From Streptomyces cinnamoneus (GTDB taxonomy: Bacteria; Actinomycetota; Actinomycetes; Streptomycetales; Streptomycetaceae), in NCBI RefSeq assembly GCF_002939475.1, contig NZ_PKFQ01000001.1, positions 5,515,001 to 5,579,000 on the forward strand: a stretch of 64,000 nucleotides of DNA, written 5' to 3'. The position numbers and the translations under genes are program-made. The notes beneath the pieces are model-generated. The model made no database searches and was not told the DNA's origin. It saw only the letters and a program-made list of their open reading frames with translations. The stretch's first letter is position 1. Every line of letters begins with the position of its first letter. Positions 49,918-58,873 of the stretch are shown piece after piece.

Positions 49918-50673
49918 TCACAGGCTTGTATGACAACTCCGTAGCAACGGGTGGTCCGCGACCACCGTGCACGATCCCGGGGCGATCTCCGTGAACCCCG
50001 CATCCCGCACCACCGGCAGCCCGCTCGTCGTCAGCGCGGCCCAGCGCGCCGGGTCCGCGGTCCGTACGGACAGGGCGAAACCGTCCTCGCGCCAGGCCCG
50101 CCGGGCGGCGTCGTCCAGGACCCACCAGGCCAGCTGGGCGCCGTGCCCGGCCTGCGCCATGGCCTTGCCGGCCGACATCGCGAGGTCCGGGTTCAGCCAC
50201 AGCACCGGCCGCGCGGGGTCCGCCTCCGCGGGCGGTCCGGGATCGTCCAGGTCCGTGCCCGACACCTGGAGCTTGACCAGCTCCTTGGGCCAACCGTCCA
50301 GCGGCACGGGCGGGAAGACCCGCACCTCGGCGTGCTCGCCGGCCACCGTCAGCCCCGGCAGCGCCGCCGCCTTGCGCCACTCCGCGCCCCGCGCCCGCCG
50401 CACCACCTTGCGGATGCGGGCGTCCTGCCAGTCCCGCACCGCCCGCGCCCACTCACCGTCCTCCGCCGTGGCCCGCTCGTCGGACAGCAGCGCCAGCACG
50501 GCACGAGCCGCCGTCTGGAGGGCGTCGGTGCGGGACGGAGGCGCGGCCTTCTCGATGCGCACCACGAGCGGCAGGACGAACTGAGGGGCGTCGTCGCGGG
50601 GGTCTTCGCTGGGGACTTCGCGGGCGGCTTCTCGGGGGTCTTCGCCGTGCGGAAGGGCGTCAGTGCTGGTCAC
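49918..50673 (-). CDS. PTH2-type peptidyl-tRNA hydrolase domain protein
   Basis: The protein has 251 residues from GTG at 50673 (frame open further upstream but overlapping the next gene). The N-terminal ~150 residues are variable and charged. The C-terminal ~110 residues carry the PTH2 fold: RPVLWLNPDLAMSAGKAMAQAGHGAQLAWWVLDD, then SGLPVVRDAGFTEIAPGSCTVVA. PTH2 enzymes release peptides from peptidyl-tRNA; the bacterial chromosome also has PTH1, so this copy may be a diverged accessory. It lies between two deacetylase genes on the same strand. Confidence 0.7.
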   Translation of the reverse strand: MTSTDALPHGEDPREAAREVPSEDPRDDAPQFVLPLVVRIEKAAPPSRTDALQTAARAVLALLSDERATAEDGEWARAVRDWQDARIRKVVRRARGAEWRKAAALPGLTVAGEHAEVRVFPPVPLDGWPKELVKLQVSGTDLDDPGPPAEADPARPVLWLNPDLAMSAGKAMAQAGHGAQLAWWVLDDAARRAWREDGFALSVRTADPARWAALTTSGLPVVRDAGFTEIAPGSCTVVADHPLLRSCHTSL

Positions 50674-50693
50674 ACCCCCAGTCTGCCAGCCGC

Positions 50694-51608
50694 TCACGGG
50701 GTGCCCGGCTGGTGGGCGCCGGCGCCGACGAGGTCCGAGACCCGTACGAACTCGTAGCCGCGGGCCCGTAGCTCCGGCACGACGCGCTCCACCGCCTCCT
50801 GCGTCGTGGGAGCCGCGCTGCGGGTGCAGTGCATCACCACGACCGACCCGGGCTTCACCTGGGAGAGCACCTGTGCGGCAACCGGCCCGGCCTGCTTGGC
50901 GAAGGCGTCGCCGCTGACGACGTCCCACTGCACGGCGGTCACCTTCGTGGGCCCGAGCTCACGCAGCACGGTGGCGTCGTGACAGCCGCCGGGGAAGCGG
51001 AAGTAGGGCACGACCCGCTCGACCCCGGCGCGCCGGAACACCGCGAAGGCCCGCTCCACGTCGGCGCGGGCCCCGCCGCGCGGCACGGCCGGCAGCCCGT
51101 AACAGGGGGTCGAGAAGGCGTGGTGGCTGTACGAGTGGTTGGCGACCTCGAAGAGCGGGTCCGCCCCGATGGACCGGGCCTGGTCGGGGTACTGCTCCGC
51201 CCACCTGCCGGTCATGAAGACGGTGGCGGGCACCTTCAGGCGGCGCAGGGTCTCCACGAGCCCGGGGTTGTCGAAGTGCTCCCCGCGGGCGGCCCGGGGC
51301 CCCTGGTCCGCCGTCATGTCGGCGTCGAAGGTCAGGGCGACGCGCTTGCCGCCGTCGCGGGAACCGTGCGAGAAGACGGGGACGGCGCCACCGGGTGCGG
51401 GCGGGAGCGTGGGGGCGGCGGGCGCGGCGGACGGCGAGGGGCTGACGGCCGGGGAGGCCGCCCGGCTCCCTCGGGCGCCGGAGGAGGTCTCGGCCGCGTG
51501 GGAGCCACCGCTGCCGCCGCAGGCGGCGAGGGCGCAGCACAGGACTGCGGCGAGGACGGCGCCGGAGCGCGGGGCGGTGCGCGGGAGGGTGCGCGGGGTT
51601 CGGGTCAC
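50694..51608 (-). CDS. Lipoprotein polysaccharide deacetylase (NodB homology)
   Basis: The protein has 304 residues from GTG at 51608, with GGAG about 11 bases upstream. A lipoprotein signal ends at ALAAC. After a Ser/Ala/Pro linker the NodB domain has VALTFDADMTAD (motif 1, as in peptidoglycan N-deacetylases with FDADM), ANHSYSHHAF with the zinc HxxxH, YFRFPGGCHD, WDVVSGDAF, and VVVMHC. All metal and catalytic positions are present, so it should deacetylate an envelope glycan. The PTH2 gene follows after 20 bases and may be co-transcribed. Confidence 0.85.
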   Translation of the reverse strand: MTRTPRTLPRTAPRSGAVLAAVLCCALAACGGSGGSHAAETSSGARGSRAASPAVSPSPSAAPAAPTLPPAPGGAVPVFSHGSRDGGKRVALTFDADMTADQGPRAARGEHFDNPGLVETLRRLKVPATVFMTGRWAEQYPDQARSIGADPLFEVANHSYSHHAFSTPCYGLPAVPRGGARADVERAFAVFRRAGVERVVPYFRFPGGCHDATVLRELGPTKVTAVQWDVVSGDAFAKQAGPVAAQVLSQVKPGSVVVMHCTRSAAPTTQEAVERVVPELRARGYEFVRVSDLVGAGAHQPGTP

Positions 51609-51759
51609 GGACAGATTTTCTCCGGTGGGGCGGAGGGCTCGGGCCTGGACGGACACCGCCCGCATGTGGCACGCCCTCGGCGATGGCCGGCCGACGTTCG
51701 CTGCGCTGCGGCGTGTCGAGAAAGAGGCGCCGCAGGAGGTGCGACGGGCCGAAGCCCGG

Positions 51760-52866
51760 CTACCCCTCCGTCAACGGCTTTCCGTCGCGCGCCAGCGCCG
51801 TCAGGCGGGAGATCGCTCGGAAGTACTTCTTCCGGTAGCCGCCCTTGAGCATCTCCTCGCTGAACAGCTCGTCGAAGGGCCGCCCCGACGCCAGGACCGG
51901 GACCTCGCGGTCGTAGAGGCGGTCGGCGAGGACGACCAGGCGCAGGGCCGTCGACTGGTCCGGCACCGGCTCGACGCCGGTCAGGCACACGGCCCGGACG
52001 CCGTCGCACATGGCGCCGTAGCGGCTGGGGTGGACCTTGGAGAGGTGGTCCAGGAGGGCGGGGAAGCCGTCGAGGGAGGCGCCCTGCGTGGTGTGGGCCA
52101 CGCGCTCGACGGTCGCGTCGTCGTACGGGGCAGGGGCCTGCGGCAGGCCGCGGTGGCGGTAGTCCTCGCCGTCGATGCGCAGCGGCCGGAAGTGGGCGGA
52201 CAGCCCCTGGATCTCGCGCAGGAAGTCGGCGGCCGCGAAGCGGCCCTCGCCGAGCTTGCCCGGCAGGGTGTTGGAGGTCGCGGCGAGCGCCACGCCCGCG
52301 TCCACCAGCTTGCCGAGCAGGGTGGAGACGAGCACGGTGTCGCCCGGGTCGTCCAGCTCGAACTCGTCGATGCACAGCAGCTTGTGGCCGCTGAGCGTCC
52401 GCACGGTCTGCTGGAAGCCCAGCGCGCCCACGAGGTTCGTCAGCTCGACGAACGTGCCGAAGGCCTTCCGCTCGGGCGGCGCCGGGGTGGCGTGCCAGAG
52501 GGAGGCCAACAGGTGCGTCTTGCCGACGCCGTAGCCACCGTCCAGGTAGATCCCGCGGGGGCCCGCCGCAGCGGCCGGACGGGACCGGAACCAGCGCTTG
52601 CGGCCGCCGGCCGCGCTGTCGCCGAGGCCGTCGGCGAAGCCGCTGAGCAGCTTGACCGCCTCGGTCTGGCTGGGCTGGTTCGGGTCGGGGATGTAGTTGT
52701 CGAAGCGCACCGTGTCGAAGCGCGGCGGCGGCACCATCTCGGCGACCAGGCGGTCGGCCGGTACGTGCGGGGCGCGCGAGGTGAGCGCGACGGGCCGGTC
52801 CGTCCCCTGCCCCGTGACGGGGGCGGAGCCGGTGGCGCTGGAGGGCGATGCGATGGTGGACGACAC
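51760..52866 (-). CDS. zapE: AFG1/ZapE-like ATPase
   Basis: The protein has 368 residues from GTG at 52866. The P-loop is GGYGVGKTHLL with a GIYLDG lead-in, Walker B is KLLCIDEFELDDPGDT, and the sensor region is LAATSNTLPGKLGEGRF. RIDGEDYRHRGL is typical of the AFG1 group. ZapE of E. coli is a cell-division ATPase that acts at the Z-ring; the actinobacterial role is not established. It is single, divergent from the pyrimidine-reductase-like gene. Confidence 0.85.
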   Translation of the reverse strand: MSSTIASPSSATGSAPVTGQGTDRPVALTSRAPHVPADRLVAEMVPPPRFDTVRFDNYIPDPNQPSQTEAVKLLSGFADGLGDSAAGGRKRWFRSRPAAAAGPRGIYLDGGYGVGKTHLLASLWHATPAPPERKAFGTFVELTNLVGALGFQQTVRTLSGHKLLCIDEFELDDPGDTVLVSTLLGKLVDAGVALAATSNTLPGKLGEGRFAAADFLREIQGLSAHFRPLRIDGEDYRHRGLPQAPAPYDDATVERVAHTTQGASLDGFPALLDHLSKVHPSRYGAMCDGVRAVCLTGVEPVPDQSTALRLVVLADRLYDREVPVLASGRPFDELFSEEMLKGGYRKKYFRAISRLTALARDGKPLTEG

Positions 52867-52938
52867 AGCAATCCAGCGTAGCCCCGGAAGTGGGCCGTCC
52901 CCGTCGCGCGGGGAGCGAGGCATGTCACACTGCGGCCT

Positions 52939-53727
52939 ATGCGACGCCTGTTCCCCTCCCCGCTCAGCCCCGCCGACCTCGAGGACCGCGAATGGGGGCT
53001 GGACGAGCTGGCCGGCCTCTACGCCTACCCGCACGAGGAGGCCGCCGCCGGGCGCCCGTGGCTGCGGGCCAACATGGTCTCGTCGCTCGACGGCGCGGCC
53101 CACCACGAGGGGCGTTCGCAGCCGCTGTCCTCCGCCGCGGACATGCGGATCTTCGGGACGCTGCGGGGGCTGGCCGACGCGGTGGTGGTCGGCGCCGAGA
53201 CCGTACGGCAGGAGGGCTACCGGCCCGCCCGGGCCCGCGAGGCCTTCGCGGCGCGGCGCACGGCGCTCGGTCAGGGGCCCGCGCCCGCGATCGCCGTCGT
53301 GAGCGCGGGGCTCGACCTGGACTTCTCCCTCCCGCTCTTCACCTCCCCGCTGGTGCAGACCCTCGTCCTGACGGGCTCCGAGGCCCCCGCCGACCGCGTC
53401 GCGGCGGCACGGGCCGCGGGCGCCGAGGTGGTCGTCGCGGGGGAGGGGCGCGGCGTGGACGCGGCGCGGGTGCCGGGGCTGCTGGCCGAGCGTGGCCTGA
53501 TCCGGCTGCTCACCGAGGGCGGGCCCCGGCTGCTGGGGCAGTTCGCCTCGGCGCGGGTACTCGACGAGATGTGTCTGTCCCTGGCCCCGGTGGTCGCCAC
53601 CGGCGCGGCACCGAGGATCATGGCCGGGCCGCCGCTGGAGGTCCCGGAGCGGTTCGCCCTCGGTTCCGTTCTGGAAGAGGGCGGATTCCTGTTCACCAGC
53701 TACCGCAGGGTGGCCGCCGAGGGATAG
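52939..53727 (+). CDS. RibD C-terminal/dihydrofolate-reductase-like reductase
   Basis: The protein has 262 residues from ATG at 52939. The fold begins with RPWLRANMVSSLDGAAHHEGRSQPLS, then FGTLRGLADAVVVGAETVRQEGY, and ends with LLTEGGPRLLGQF and DEMCLSLAPVVATG. These are the NADPH and substrate regions of the RibD reductase family. It acts on a pyrimidine or similar compound; no riboflavin gene is adjacent, so the pathway is uncertain. Confidence 0.82.
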   Translation: MRRLFPSPLSPADLEDREWGLDELAGLYAYPHEEAAAGRPWLRANMVSSLDGAAHHEGRSQPLSSAADMRIFGTLRGLADAVVVGAETVRQEGYRPARAREAFAARRTALGQGPAPAIAVVSAGLDLDFSLPLFTSPLVQTLVLTGSEAPADRVAAARAAGAEVVVAGEGRGVDAARVPGLLAERGLIRLLTEGGPRLLGQFASARVLDEMCLSLAPVVATGAAPRIMAGPPLEVPERFALGSVLEEGGFLFTSYRRVAAEG

Positions 53728-53947
53728 GCGTGGCATGGTCTGACCACTGTCGACGGCGCCGGTCGACCAGGGCCTCGCAAAGGATCTGACAATCGGCGGA
53801 ATTTGCCGTTCCGGTTCTGTTTCGATGGGCAGAATTGAGACAGACGCTCCCCCGAGGCCCCGGCCCACAACAGGCGGGTTCACGGGGAGCACGCGCAGGA
53901 TGGTTTCTGTTGGGCCCGGTGGCCCACGGAGAAGAAGGGCTCCCACC

Positions 53948-54448
53948 GTGTTCACGAGCGTATTGATGATCGAGCAGCCGCTGTCCGCCGCGGATGTCGA
54001 GTTCGTCACGACCCTCCACGACGACAGCATGTCCTTCGTGGTCCTCATGCGGCCGAGGGGCAACGAGGACCGGCTGCTGCGGGCCATCGACGACGTCGCC
54101 CTGGGGGAGCTGGAGCAGGCCGTCCACGAGGCCGACGAGCCGGAGGGCGAGGAGGCCCTGCGGCCTGCCGCGCTCGCCCTGGAGCACTCCCTCCGCAGGC
54201 TCCGCGACGCGGGCTGCGAGGCGGTCGGCCAGATCATCGACGGCCACCCCCTGGACCTGCTGCGGTCCGTCGTCGAGCAGACCCACGCCGACGAGGTGAT
54301 CGTCCTGACCGCCCCCCACCTGGTCGAGGAGTTCTTCCACCGCGACTGGGCCTCCCAGGCACGCCACAAGGTCGGCGTGCCCGTGCTGAAGCTGTACGCG
54401 CACAACGACGAGGACGTGAACCAGGCGGAGACGGCCGACGAGGGCTGA
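53948..54448 (+). CDS. Conserved small USP-like protein, function unknown
   Basis: The protein has 166 residues from GTG at 53948, with AAGAAGG upstream; an ATG at 53966 is also possible. It contains FVVLMRPRGNEDRLLRAIDD, CEAVGQIIDGHPLDLLRSVV and ADEVIVLTAPHLVEEFFHRDW, an alternating strand/helix pattern like a universal-stress domain. Databases have sometimes labelled such proteins indole-3-glycerol phosphate synthase, but no TrpC motif is visible. The tail is acidic. The 220-base upstream gap carries no other gene. Confidence 0.65.
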   Translation: MFTSVLMIEQPLSAADVEFVTTLHDDSMSFVVLMRPRGNEDRLLRAIDDVALGELEQAVHEADEPEGEEALRPAALALEHSLRRLRDAGCEAVGQIIDGHPLDLLRSVVEQTHADEVIVLTAPHLVEEFFHRDWASQARHKVGVPVLKLYAHNDEDVNQAETADEG

Positions 54449-54500
54449 CCAGGGCTGACCCGGAACTGAGGCAGGGCTGACCAGGGATGAAGGCGGCGGT

Positions 54501-54536
54501 ACGCCCACCGGGTGGGCATGATCACCCGGTGGGCGT
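54501..54536. terminator. Perfect hairpin between convergent genes
   Basis: ACGCCCACCGGGTG (54501-54514) pairs perfectly with 54523-54536, loop GGCATGAT. Further copies of CCCACCGGGTGG follow at ~54543. It separates the USP-like gene from the convergent ABC genes. Confidence 0.7.
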
Positions 54537-54659
54537 TCGCGCGCCCACCGGGTGGTCGTACCGGGTGGTCGTCCGCGCGCCGGGCGGCCGCGCGCACCGG
54601 CGGCCCGTCACACCGTGCCGCCGCCGCCCGCCCCCGCCCAGCGCAGAGGCCGCCCCGCC

Positions 54660-55373
54660 TCAGCGCAGCCGGCCGTCGTCCATCGTCAGCACCCGGTCCG
54701 CCCGGCCGAGCAGCCCACGGTCATGCGTGACCAGCACGGTCGCCGTCCCGTGCCGCCGCGTGACCTCCGCCAGCAGTTCCACGACCGCCGCGCCCCGCTC
54801 ATGATCCAGCGCCGACGTCGGCTCGTCCACCAGCAGCACGGACGGACCGCCGAACAGCGCCCGGGCGATGTTGACGCGCTGCCGCTCGCCGCCCGACAGC
54901 CGGTGCGGCCGGCGGCGGCGCTTCGCCTCGTCCAGGCCCACCGACTCCAGCAGCTCCGCCGCCCGCGCCCGGGCCGGCCGCACCCGGCCGCCCCGCAGGT
55001 GCTCGACGGCCAGGAGCTGCTCCTCGGCCGTCAGCGACGGCAGCAGGTTCGCCTGCTGGAAGACCACGCCCACCCGGTCCCGCCGCAGCGCCGTACGCTC
55101 TCCGGCGCTCATCCCCGACACGTCCCGGCCCGCCACGACCACGCGCCCCGCGTCGGGGCGCAGCAGCGTCGCCGCCACGGCGAGCAGACTCGACTTCCCC
55201 GACCCGGACGGCCCCACCACGGCCACCAGCTCGCCGGGCGCCACGGCCAGGGACACCCCGTCCAGGGCGGTCAGCCGGCGGTCGCCGTCCGGATAGGTGA
55301 GGGTGACGTCCTCCAGGGACAGGGGCGAGAGGGCGGTCGTGGCGGAGGCCCCGCCCGAGGGTGTCGAGGTCAT
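54660..55373 (-). CDS. MacB/LolD-type ABC transporter ATP-binding protein
   Basis: The protein has 237 residues from ATG at 55373, which overlaps the permease stop (ATGA). Walker A is GPSGSGKSSLL, signature LSGGERQRV, Walker B VLLVDEPTSALD, switch His VTHD; VGVVFQQANLLPSLTAEEQ is typical of MacB-type ATPases. It pairs with the FtsX-type permease encoded just upstream and is divergent from a NarL-type two-component system, an arrangement often used for export of or resistance to envelope-active compounds. The substrate is not readable. Confidence 0.9.
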   Translation of the reverse strand: MTSTPSGGASATTALSPLSLEDVTLTYPDGDRRLTALDGVSLAVAPGELVAVVGPSGSGKSSLLAVAATLLRPDAGRVVVAGRDVSGMSAGERTALRRDRVGVVFQQANLLPSLTAEEQLLAVEHLRGGRVRPARARAAELLESVGLDEAKRRRRPHRLSGGERQRVNIARALFGGPSVLLVDEPTSALDHERGAAVVELLAEVTRRHGTATVLVTHDRGLLGRADRVLTMDDGRLR

Positions 55374-56434
55374 CGGCTTGCTCCCAGCGCGGTCAGCGGG
55401 TCGACGGAGGTGATGCGGCGCACGGCCAGGGCCGAGCCGGCCAGGCCCAGCAGCACCATGGCCGCCACCGGGACGGCCACCGTTTCGGCGCCCAGCTCGA
55501 AGGGCACCGCCCGGGACGCCAGCGCGCCGCCGGCGACGCCGGCCGCCCCGCCCAGCACGGCTCCGGCGGCCAGGACGGCCGCCGCCTGCCCCAGGGCGTC
55601 GCGCAGCAGGTAGCCGCTGCTCGCACCCACCGCCTTGAGCACCGCCACGTCCGGGCGCCGCTGGACCGTCCACACGGTGAAGAACGCCCCGACCACCAGC
55701 GCGCTGACCACGAACAGGAAGCCCTGCACCAGCTGGAGCGTGCCGTGCTCGGCGGCGTAGCCGTCGATGCCGTCCAGCGCGTCGTCCAGCGCCACCGCCC
55801 TCGTGGTCCGGGCGACGGCGCCGGTGGGGCCTCCGCCGCCCCGCACGGCCAGGGCCGTGGGCTGCTGCTGGTGGGCGGCCCGCCCCCAGGCGGCGAGCGT
55901 CGTCCAGACGGTGGGCGCGTGCCCGTAGCCCCGGTCCGGGGTGACGCCCGAGACGGTCAGCTCCACGGTGCCGAGGGTGACGCGGTCTCCCACCCGCAGT
56001 CCCTTCTCGCGCGCGAGGCGCTCGCTCACCGCCACGCCGGCGTCGTCCGGCGCCGAACCGGTCAGGAGCGCGGGACGCAGCCGGGCGGCCGTCCCGAGGA
56101 CGCTCACCGACGTGGCCGTGCCGTGGGCCGTCAGCCGCGCCATCGCCACGCCCAGCGGCTCGGCGGAGGCGACGCCGGGCGCCCGCCGCCACGCGTCCCC
56201 CTGGCGCTCGTCCAGGGTGCTGTTGGCGAACGACACCTCCGGCTCGGCCCCCGCGGGGGCGCCGAAGACGATCCGGTCCGCGGGCAGGGCGGCGACGGCC
56301 GACGACGCCTCCCGGGCCAGGCCGCCCGTCAGCCCGTAGAGGAAGACCACGAGCGTGGTGATTAGCGCGACGACGGTACCCATGAGGGCGAACCGTCCTC
56401 GGGCGAAGCGGATGTCACGGAGCGCGACGAACAC
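55370..56434 (-). CDS. FtsX/MacB-type ABC transporter permease
   Basis: The protein has 354 residues from GTG at 56434, with GGAGGG about 9 bases upstream. TM1 (LMGTVVALITTLVVFLYGL), a large extracytoplasmic domain of ~190 residues, then three C-terminal TMs (FLFVVSALVVGAFFTVWTV first), with RRPDVAVLKAVGASSGYLLRDAL, the FtsX signature, between. This mechanotransmission layout suits lipoprotein or peptide handling rather than classical import. Translation is coupled to the ATPase. Confidence 0.88.
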   Translation of the reverse strand: MFVALRDIRFARGRFALMGTVVALITTLVVFLYGLTGGLAREASSAVAALPADRIVFGAPAGAEPEVSFANSTLDERQGDAWRRAPGVASAEPLGVAMARLTAHGTATSVSVLGTAARLRPALLTGSAPDDAGVAVSERLAREKGLRVGDRVTLGTVELTVSGVTPDRGYGHAPTVWTTLAAWGRAAHQQQPTALAVRGGGGPTGAVARTTRAVALDDALDGIDGYAAEHGTLQLVQGFLFVVSALVVGAFFTVWTVQRRPDVAVLKAVGASSGYLLRDALGQAAAVLAAGAVLGGAAGVAGGALASRAVPFELGAETVAVPVAAMVLLGLAGSALAVRRITSVDPLTALGASR

Positions 56435-56617
56435 GGACGGAAACCCTCCGGCGGACGAGACGAGTGGGAACCGCCCCACCCTCCCGCCCGGCAGCCCCCG
56501 CGCCATCAGGGCAAGGACCGGTTGCCGGCCCGTCCGTAGGGGGTACCCGGAAATCAACCGAACGGTTGAGGGAAACGGCGGCGGACTCCCGGCCCCGCGG
56601 CCCGTACGCTCGACGGG

Positions 56618-58066
56618 ATGAGCCGCACCAGCCCTCCCCGCCCCGCCGCGCAGGCCGCGCCCGCCCGTGCCCGCGGACCCCTCGCACGCCTGCGCGCGCT
56701 CCCCCGGACGGCGCGGACGACGCCCGGCGGTGAGCCCGCAGCCTCGCTCGCCGGGGTACGGGCGGGATTCGACGTGCCCTCGCTGCGCCTGGTGCGGCTC
56801 GCGCTGCACGGCGCCTTCTACGCCCTGCTCCTCGTCGCCCTCGCCCCCGCGCTCCTCGGCGCCGGGCCCGCCGCCGTGCTGCCGTCCGCCTGCGTGCTCG
56901 CCGTCGTCTACGCGGCCGGGGTCGTCCGGCGGCCGCGGCGGCCCGGGCCCTGGCTCGCCGCGGTCACCGCGCTGTGGCTGGTGCTCCTCGCCATGGACCA
57001 CGGCTTCAGCTACGTCGCGTTCCCGCTGTTCTTCCTCTACCTGCACGCCATGCCCGTGCGCTGGGCGCACCCGGCGATCGCGGCGGCCACCGCCGCGGTC
57101 GTGGCCGCCCAGGCGGCCGGGCCCGGCGGGCTCACGCCCGCCAAGGTGATCGGGCCGGTGGCCGGCGCCGCGGTCGCCGTCCTCACCGGCTACGGCTACG
57201 CCGCGCTCTCCAAGGAGAGCCGCCGGCGGCAGCTCCTCATCGACGACCTGGTCCGCACGCGCGACGAGCTCGCCGCCGCCCAGCGCGAGGCCGGCCGGCT
57301 CGCCGAGCGGCAGCGGCTCGCCCGCGAGATCCACGACACCCTCGCGCAGGGCCTGTCCAGCATCGTGCTGCTCGCCCGCGCCGCCGAGAGCGCCGGTCCG
57401 CAGGCCGTGCGGGAGCGGGTGCGGGAGATCGGCCGGACGGCGGCGGACAACCTCGCCGAGGCCCGCCGGTTCGTCCAGGCCCTCACCCCGCCCGCCCTGG
57501 AGGACGCGCCGCTGCCCGAGGCCCTGCGCCGCGTCACCGCGCGCACGGTCCCCGGCGCCGCCTTCCGGCTCGACGGCCAGCCCTGCCCCCTGCCCGTGGA
57601 GACCGAGGTCGCCCTCCTGCGCCTGACACAGGAGGCCCTCGCCAACGTCGCCCGCCACGCCCGCGCCGAGCACGCCGCCGTCACCCTCGCCTACCTGGAC
57701 GGACAGGTCACCCTCGACGTCTTCGACGACGGCGTGGGCTTCGCCCCCGGGGAGGGCCCCGCCGACGGGCGCCGCACCTTCGGTCTGCACGGCATGCGCG
57801 AGCGCATCGCCGAGCTCGGCGGCACCCTCACCGTCGAGTCCGCCCCCGGCGAGGGCACGGCCATCGCCGCGACGGTGCCGGTCCGGGCCGCCGGCCCGGA
57901 GCCGGCTGTTCGACTGGAGTCGGCCGTCCCTCCGGAGCCGGCCGCCGGTCACGGCCCCGACCCCGACCCCGGCCCCCGCCCCGGTCCCGGTCCCGGCCAC
58001 ACCCCCCACCCCGGCGACGCCTCCGCGCCCGCCGGGGCCCCGGCCACCGGGACGGTCGCCGCATGA
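56618..58066 (+). CDS. NarL-type sensor histidine kinase (HisKA_3)
   Basis: The protein has 482 residues from ATG at 56618. There are four or five membrane segments with very little outside them (~50-200), so it may sense within the membrane, as the LiaS-like kinases do. The phosphorylated His is in RLAREIHDTLAQGLSSIVLL; the ATPase domain has RLTQEALANVARHA and DDGVGF, GLHGMRERI. The last ~50 residues are a Pro/Gly/Asp-rich tail (PDPDPGPRPGPGPG) with no known domain. Its stop overlaps the response-regulator start. It is divergent from the ABC genes that it probably controls. Confidence 0.88.
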   Translation: MSRTSPPRPAAQAAPARARGPLARLRALPRTARTTPGGEPAASLAGVRAGFDVPSLRLVRLALHGAFYALLLVALAPALLGAGPAAVLPSACVLAVVYAAGVVRRPRRPGPWLAAVTALWLVLLAMDHGFSYVAFPLFFLYLHAMPVRWAHPAIAAATAAVVAAQAAGPGGLTPAKVIGPVAGAAVAVLTGYGYAALSKESRRRQLLIDDLVRTRDELAAAQREAGRLAERQRLAREIHDTLAQGLSSIVLLARAAESAGPQAVRERVREIGRTAADNLAEARRFVQALTPPALEDAPLPEALRRVTARTVPGAAFRLDGQPCPLPVETEVALLRLTQEALANVARHARAEHAAVTLAYLDGQVTLDVFDDGVGFAPGEGPADGRRTFGLHGMRERIAELGGTLTVESAPGEGTAIAATVPVRAAGPEPAVRLESAVPPEPAAGHGPDPDPGPRPGPGPGHTPHPGDASAPAGAPATGTVAA

Positions 58067-58722
58067 GCGCCCCGCGGGGTCCGGGCGGTGTCGTCCGCGT
58101 CCTCCTCGTCGACGACCACCCCGTCGTACGGCGCGGCCTGCGCGCCATGGTCGACGAGCTGCCCGACGTCGAGGCGGTCGGCGAGGCCGCCGACGGGGCC
58201 GAGGCGCTGCGCCTGCTCGACGGCGGGGCGCGGCCCGACGTCGTGCTCATGGACCTCCAGATGGGCGCCGGCATGCACGGTGTCGAGGCCACCCGCCGCA
58301 TCACCGCCCGGCCCGGCCCGCCCGCCGTGCTGATCCTCACGACCTACAGCACCGACGCCGACATCCTCGCCGCCGTCGAGGCGGGGGCCACCGGCTACCT
58401 CCTCAAGGACGCCCCGCCCGAGGAGGTCACCGCCGCCGTGCACGCCGCCGCCCGCGGCGAGACCGTCCTCGCCCCGCCCGTCGCGGCCCGCCTCCTCGGG
58501 CGCGTACGGGCCGGGTGCCGGCCCGTCCTGTCGCCGCGCGAGACCGAGATCCTGGGCCTGCTGGCCGAGGGCCTGGCCAACCGGCAGATCTCCCGCCGCC
58601 TGTTCATCAGCGAGGCCACGGTCAAGACCCACCTCGTGCACATCTACGGAAAACTGGGGGTCGACAGCCGTACGGCCGCCATCGCCGCGGGCCTGGCGGC
58701 GGGTCTGATCCGGGCGGTGTGA
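58063..58722 (+). CDS. NarL/LuxR-family response regulator
   Basis: The protein has 219 residues from ATG at 58063, overlapping the kinase TGA (ATGA). The receiver is complete: VDDHPVVRRG, phospho-Asp in VLMDLQMG, Thr in LTTYSTD, and Lys in YLLKDAPP. The LuxR HTH is LSPRETEILGLLAEGLANRQISRRLFISEATVKTHL. It should bind DNA when phosphorylated by the partner kinase, most likely at the divergent ABC promoter 56435-56617. Confidence 0.92.
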   Translation: MSAPRGPGGVVRVLLVDDHPVVRRGLRAMVDELPDVEAVGEAADGAEALRLLDGGARPDVVLMDLQMGAGMHGVEATRRITARPGPPAVLILTTYSTDADILAAVEAGATGYLLKDAPPEEVTAAVHAAARGETVLAPPVAARLLGRVRAGCRPVLSPRETEILGLLAEGLANRQISRRLFISEATVKTHLVHIYGKLGVDSRTAAIAAGLAAGLIRAV

Positions 58723-58873
58723 CGGCCGAGGAACGGTCGAGGGGCAGCCGAGGGACAGCCGGGGACGGCTGCGGCACGGGGTGCGCGGCCCGGCCGTGGA
58801 CCGGGCCGCCGGCGGCGGGTGCGAGAATCACCGTTGGTTAGATCCAGTCCTCCAGACCCAGGGAGCACCGCAC

